Shown here: positions 5,414 to 7,536 of the stretch, piece by piece
How positions within the stretch are numbered: position 1 is the stretch's first letter
Layout of the letters: every line of letters begins with the position of its first letter
DNA from: an uncultured Alphaproteobacteria bacterium
GTDB lineage: Bacteria; Pseudomonadota; Alphaproteobacteria; Rhizobiales; Ancalomicrobiaceae
Reading direction: 5' to 3'
Length of the DNA: 7,536 nt
NCBI GenBank assembly: GCA_937919435.1
Contig: CALFRR010000166.1
Location: forward strand, 1-7,536
Made by a program: the position numbers and the translations under genes
Notes under the pieces: generated by a model
What the model was told of the DNA's origin: nothing
What the model saw: the letters and a program-made list of their open reading frames with translations, nothing else
Database searches by the model: none

Positions 5414-5971
5414 ATGACGGTTCTCACCCGGCGCACCCTGCTCGGCGGCGCTCTCCTGCTCGGTCTCGCGGCCGGTCCGGCCTTCGCCGCCGGCCCCCGG
5501 ATCCTCGGCACCTTCGACGACGGCAAGCCGGTCGGCGAGGCCGATCTCGGCGGATGGCGGCTCGTCTACTTCGGTTACACCCACTGTCCCGACGTCTGTC
5601 CCCTCGGCCTCCAGTCGATCGCCGAGGCGATCGACGCCCTCGGACCGCTCGCCGAGAAGATCGCTCCGGTGTTCGTCACCGTCGATCCCGATCGCGACCG
5701 GCCCGAGGTGATGCGCAACTACGTCGACTTCTTCCATCCGAAGATCCGCGGCGTCACCCCGACCGAAGCGGAGCTGAAGACGATGGCCACCGCCTGGCGG
5801 ATCAAGTACCGCAAGGTCGAGATCGGCGAGGGCCGCCCCTATCTGATGGATCACACCGCGTCGATCCTGCTGATCGATCCGGCCGGCGTCGTCGCCGGGC
5901 GTCTGCCGCACGATCTCGGCGGACAGCGCCTCGCCGAGAAGGTCCGCTCGGTGCTGGAGCAGCGGTCTTGA
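5414..5971 (+). CDS. SCO1/SenC-family copper chaperone or thiol-disulfide protein
   Basis: A 185-residue exported thioredoxin-fold protein of the SCO family, which delivers copper to, or keeps reduced, the CuA site of cytochrome c oxidase. An N-terminal signal carries TRRTLL (5-10), resembling a twin-arginine motif, then a hydrophobic stretch ending at AFA (23-25), a probable cleavage site. The copper ligands are the CxxxC in YTHCPDVCP (C58 and C62) and H147 in DHTAS. TVDPDRDRPEV is also typical. The ATG at 5414 is preferred because GGAG lies 3 nt upstream and a partial GGA lies farther back; the ATG at 5405 would add three residues. The end overlaps the TTG start of the quinone methylase gene. 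The length is normal for bacterial SCO. It could sit in the membrane if the signal is not cleaved. The family is certain; the exact client oxidase is inferred. Confidence 0.93.
   Translation: MTVLTRRTLLGGALLLGLAAGPAFAAGPRILGTFDDGKPVGEADLGGWRLVYFGYTHCPDVCPLGLQSIAEAIDALGPLAEKIAPVFVTVDPDRDRPEVMRNYVDFFHPKIRGVTPTEAELKTMATAWRIKYRKVEIGEGRPYLMDHTASILLIDPAGVVAGRLPHDLGGQRLAEKVRSVLEQRS
5956..5959 (+). promoter_or_regulatory. Ribosome-binding site supporting the TTG start of ubiE/menG
   Basis: GGAG lies 8 nt before TTG 5968, inside the last codons of the SCO gene. The TTG overlaps the SCO stop as TTGA. No better in-frame start is seen nearby, and the conserved family N-terminus begins about 16 residues later. 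Confidence 0.55.
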
Positions 5972-6756
5972 GGCCGTCGGATCCGGCCGGCTCCGACGAT
6001 CCGCTCGCCGCCACCTTCGGCGATCGGACCGTCGACCCCGAGGAACGCCGCGGTCTGATCCGGCGGACCTTCGGCGTCGTCGCGCCGCGCTACGACCTGA
6101 TGAACGATCTGATGAGCCTCGGTCTGCACCGGGCCTGGAAGGCGCGATTCGTCGCGCTCGCCGCGCCGCGTCCCGGCGAGGTCGCGCTCGATCTGGCCGG
6201 CGGTACCGGTGACGTCGCCTTCCGCCTCGCCGCCGAGGGCGCCCGGGTGACCGTGGTCGACCCCTCGGCCGAGATGACCGCGATCGGTCGCGCCCGGACG
6301 AAGGGGCGAACGGTCGACTGGTGCGAGGCGGAAGCCGAGGATCTGCCCTTCGCCGATGGCTCGGTCGATCTCCTCACGATCGCCTTCGGCATCCGCAACG
6401 TCACTTCGCTCGATCGCAGCCTCGCCGAGATCCACCGCGTGCTGAAGCCCGGAGGCCGCTTCTTCTGTCTGGAGTTCGCCCGGCCGCACGCCTGGCTGGC
6501 GCCGTTCTACGACCTCTGGTCGGCGACCGCGCTGCCGGCGATGGCGGCACTGGTCACCGGCCGGGTCGAGGCCTATCGCTACCTGACCGCCTCGATCCGC
6601 CGCTTCCCCGACCGTGACCGTTTCGCCCGGGCGCTGACCGACGCCGGGTTCGAGGGAGTCGGCTGGCGCGATCTCGCCTTCGGCATCGTCGCCGTCCACT
6701 CCGGGCGGAAGGCCGCTCCGGCCGGGATCGAACCGCTCAGCCCGCCATCGCCCTGA
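5968..6756 (+). CDS. ubiE: UbiE/MenG quinone C-methyltransferase
   Basis: A 262-residue SAM-dependent methyltransferase that methylates the polyprenyl benzoquinol ring in ubiquinone synthesis and/or demethylmenaquinol in menaquinone synthesis, at the cytoplasmic face of the membrane. Family marks occur in order: TFGDRTV (16-22), RYDLMNDLMSLGLHRAWK (41-58), the SAM-binding ALDLAGGTGD (73-82), the acidic VVDPS (96-100), FGIRNV (140-145), HRVLKPGGRF (156-165), and YRYLTASIRRFP (203-214). Length is close to E. coli UbiE (251 residues). The TTG start at 5968 is supported by GGAG 8 nt upstream and a TTGA overlap with the SCO gene, indicating translational coupling. The C-terminal 15 residues are a proline-rich extension past the usual end. 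The last 20 bp overlap the convergent thioredoxin-like gene. The choice between UbiE and MenG substrates cannot be made from sequence alone; the MenA-like neighbour favours considering menaquinone. Confidence 0.93.
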   Translation: MRPSDPAGSDDPLAATFGDRTVDPEERRGLIRRTFGVVAPRYDLMNDLMSLGLHRAWKARFVALAAPRPGEVALDLAGGTGDVAFRLAAEGARVTVVDPSAEMTAIGRARTKGRTVDWCEAEAEDLPFADGSVDLLTIAFGIRNVTSLDRSLAEIHRVLKPGGRFFCLEFARPHAWLAPFYDLWSATALPAMAALVTGRVEAYRYLTASIRRFPDRDRFARALTDAGFEGVGWRDLAFGIVAVHSGRKAAPAGIEPLSPPSP

Positions 6757-7237
6757 GCCGTGCCCGCAGCGCCGGGCTCTCCCAGTCGCCGGAGCCGATC
6801 CAGCGGGCGATCTCGCGTCCCTCGCGGTCGATCAGCAGGGTCGTCGGCAGGCCGACCACCCCGAGCGTCCGGGTCGCCTCGCGTTCGCCGTCGTGGAACA
6901 CCGTGACTTCGCGAATGCCGAGGGTCGAGAGCGTCTTGTCGATCACCGGCCAGCCCATCCGATCGAGCGACACGGTGACGACGGCGAGGCCGTCCGCCTT
7001 CAGGTCGCGCTGCAGCGCGTCGATCGCCGGGAACTCGGTCCGGCAGGAGGCGCACCAGCTCGCCCAGAAGTGAAGCAACGTGACCCGCCCGCGCACCTCG
7101 GAGAGCCGTTTCGGCTTGCCGTCGCGGTCGGAAAGGGTGATCTCGACCGCCTTCGGCTCGCTCGGCACCGGTTCGGCCGCCGCCGCGGGCAGAGCGAAAA
7201 ACAGAGGCGAGAGAAGGAAATGGCGTCGGTCGATCAC
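6737..7237 (-). CDS. TlpA-like periplasmic thiol-disulfide oxidoreductase
   Basis: A 166-residue exported thioredoxin-fold protein of the TlpA/ResA/DsbE group, which reduces disulfides of cytochrome c or copper-site assembly partners. The N-terminus DRRHFLLS (3-10) resembles a twin-arginine motif and is followed by a hydrophobic stretch ending AAAA (18-21), a likely cleavage site. The active site is WCASC (61-65, cysteines 62 and 65), and the cis-proline lies in GLPTT (P131). The start is a GTG at 7237 with GGAG 7 nt upstream, forming a GTGA overlap with the prenyltransferase stop. In Bradyrhizobium, TlpA reduces the SCO protein ScoI and the CuA site, so the SCO gene 0.8 kb away is a plausible partner; this is inference. 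The stop overlaps the convergent ubiE gene by 20 bp. Length is typical for the family. Confidence 0.92.
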   Translation of the reverse strand: MIDRRHFLLSPLFFALPAAAAEPVPSEPKAVEITLSDRDGKPKRLSEVRGRVTLLHFWASWCASCRTEFPAIDALQRDLKADGLAVVTVSLDRMGWPVIDKTLSTLGIREVTVFHDGEREATRTLGVVGLPTTLLIDREGREIARWIGSGDWESPALRARLRAMAG

Positions 7238-7536
7238 GGCGTCGCTCCGAGGAAGACGACGAGTATGGACGCGACTGCCAACATCTGGAAGCCGGCGGTC
7301 GCCGCCAACCGGCCGTTGAGTTCACGCCCGATCGGCAGAACCGCCAGTCGACGCACCAGCACCGCCGCCGGCAGCAGCATCACCAGCGGCACGAACCAGG
7401 CCGTCCACCCCTCGACGCACAGCGTCGCCGCCGCGACCACCGGGGCGAAGGCCAGTTCCGCGGCATAGAGCATCACCGCCCCGCGTGCCCCGATCACGAT
7501 GGCCAGCGTCCGCCGGCCGGAGATCCGGTCGCCCTC
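7234..7536 (-). CDS. MenA-like UbiA-family prenyltransferase, C-terminal part (5' end outside window)
   Basis: The last 100 codons of a membrane prenyltransferase; the frame is open to the window edge, so the N-terminus and first Asp-rich motif are missing. It begins EGDRISGRRTLAIVIG, matching the second conserved block of MenA proteins (D followed by G-K/R-R-T-L-A and G). UbiA has GVKSTAL and heme O synthase has AGIPMLPV at this place, so MenA type fits best. At least three hydrophobic segments follow, and the end, with RELNGRLAATAGFQML, resembles the LNP-x-L-x-x-Ta C-terminus of MenA. MenA attaches the polyprenyl tail to dihydroxynaphthoate at the membrane in menaquinone synthesis; relatives serve the futalosine route or other quinones. 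The stop overlaps the TlpA-like gene start (GTGA). An internal GTG at 7497 is not the real start. Confidence 0.75.
   Translation of the reverse strand, partial: EGDRISGRRTLAIVIGARGAVMLYAAELAFAPVVAAATLCVEGWTAWFVPLVMLLPAAVLVRRLAVLPIGRELNGRLAATAGFQMLAVASILVVFLGATP
7245..7248 (-). promoter_or_regulatory. Ribosome-binding site supporting the GTG start of the tlpA-like gene
   Basis: On the minus strand GGAG lies 7 nt before GTG 7237, within the final codons of the prenyltransferase gene. It supports the GTGA start-stop overlap and translational coupling. Confidence 0.55.

Noticed and set aside
5153..5911. Long upstream extension of the amidotransferase frame on the minus strand.
   Set aside because: It runs antisense through the SCO gene and the divergent spacer. 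The amidotransferase fold begins at the ATG at 5152, which has a ribosome-binding site.
1..7536. Search for insertion sequences, attachment sites, CRISPR arrays, tRNA genes, toxin-antitoxin or defence genes.
   Set aside because: Nothing of the kind was seen; coding density and composition are even, with only the operator-promoter stretch at 4200-4266 noticeably A/T-richer.

Overview
The window is GC-rich, densely packed bacterial DNA. It looks proteobacterial, probably alphaproteobacterial. This rests on protein style only: a SCO/SenC copper chaperone, a UbiE-type quinone methylase, a TlpA-type thioredoxin and a PAAT-family ABC importer, with heavy use of G/C-ending codons. No rRNA, tRNA, CRISPR array, transposase or integrase is visible, and I see no exotic new system. 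The interest lies in gene grouping, substrate-pocket changes and regulatory structure.

Region A (1-4264) is a small-molecule uptake and catabolism block. A plus-strand gene for a DapA/NAL-superfamily aldolase (188-1123) follows two tandem perfect hairpins (55-127). It converges on a minus-strand four-gene polar-amino-acid-type ABC transporter, transcribed in the order solute-binding protein (3323-4132), permease (2472-3194), permease (1816-2475), ATPase (1101-1838). The last three genes overlap end to start, and the ATPase end overlaps the aldolase end by 23 bp. The operon has a recognisable sigma70-type promoter (TTGACA, 16 nt, TACACT) with a perfect 9-bp inverted repeat running into the -35 box. 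A strong intercistronic hairpin separates the binding protein from the permeases, as expected if the binding protein is made in excess. Both the aldolase and the binding protein lack a residue that marks the standard members of their families, so the substrate is probably not a simple amino acid or the lysine-pathway intermediate. An imino or hydroxy acid, for example in a hydroxyproline-type pathway, is a hypothesis only.

Region B (4265-5413) holds a stand-alone class I glutamine amidotransferase (minus strand, 4424-5152). Gene-free spacers lie on both sides; the right-hand one is the divergent promoter region shared with SCO.

Region C (5414-7536) is a respiratory-chain block made of two convergent, translationally coupled pairs. 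On the plus strand, the SCO copper chaperone overlaps the TTG start of a UbiE/MenG quinone C-methyltransferase. On the minus strand, the C-terminal part of a MenA-like UbiA-family prenyltransferase (cut by the window end) overlaps the GTG start of a TlpA-like thiol-disulfide oxidoreductase. The two pairs overlap tail to tail by 20 bp. Together they suggest coordinated supply of quinone and assembly of copper-containing oxidase.
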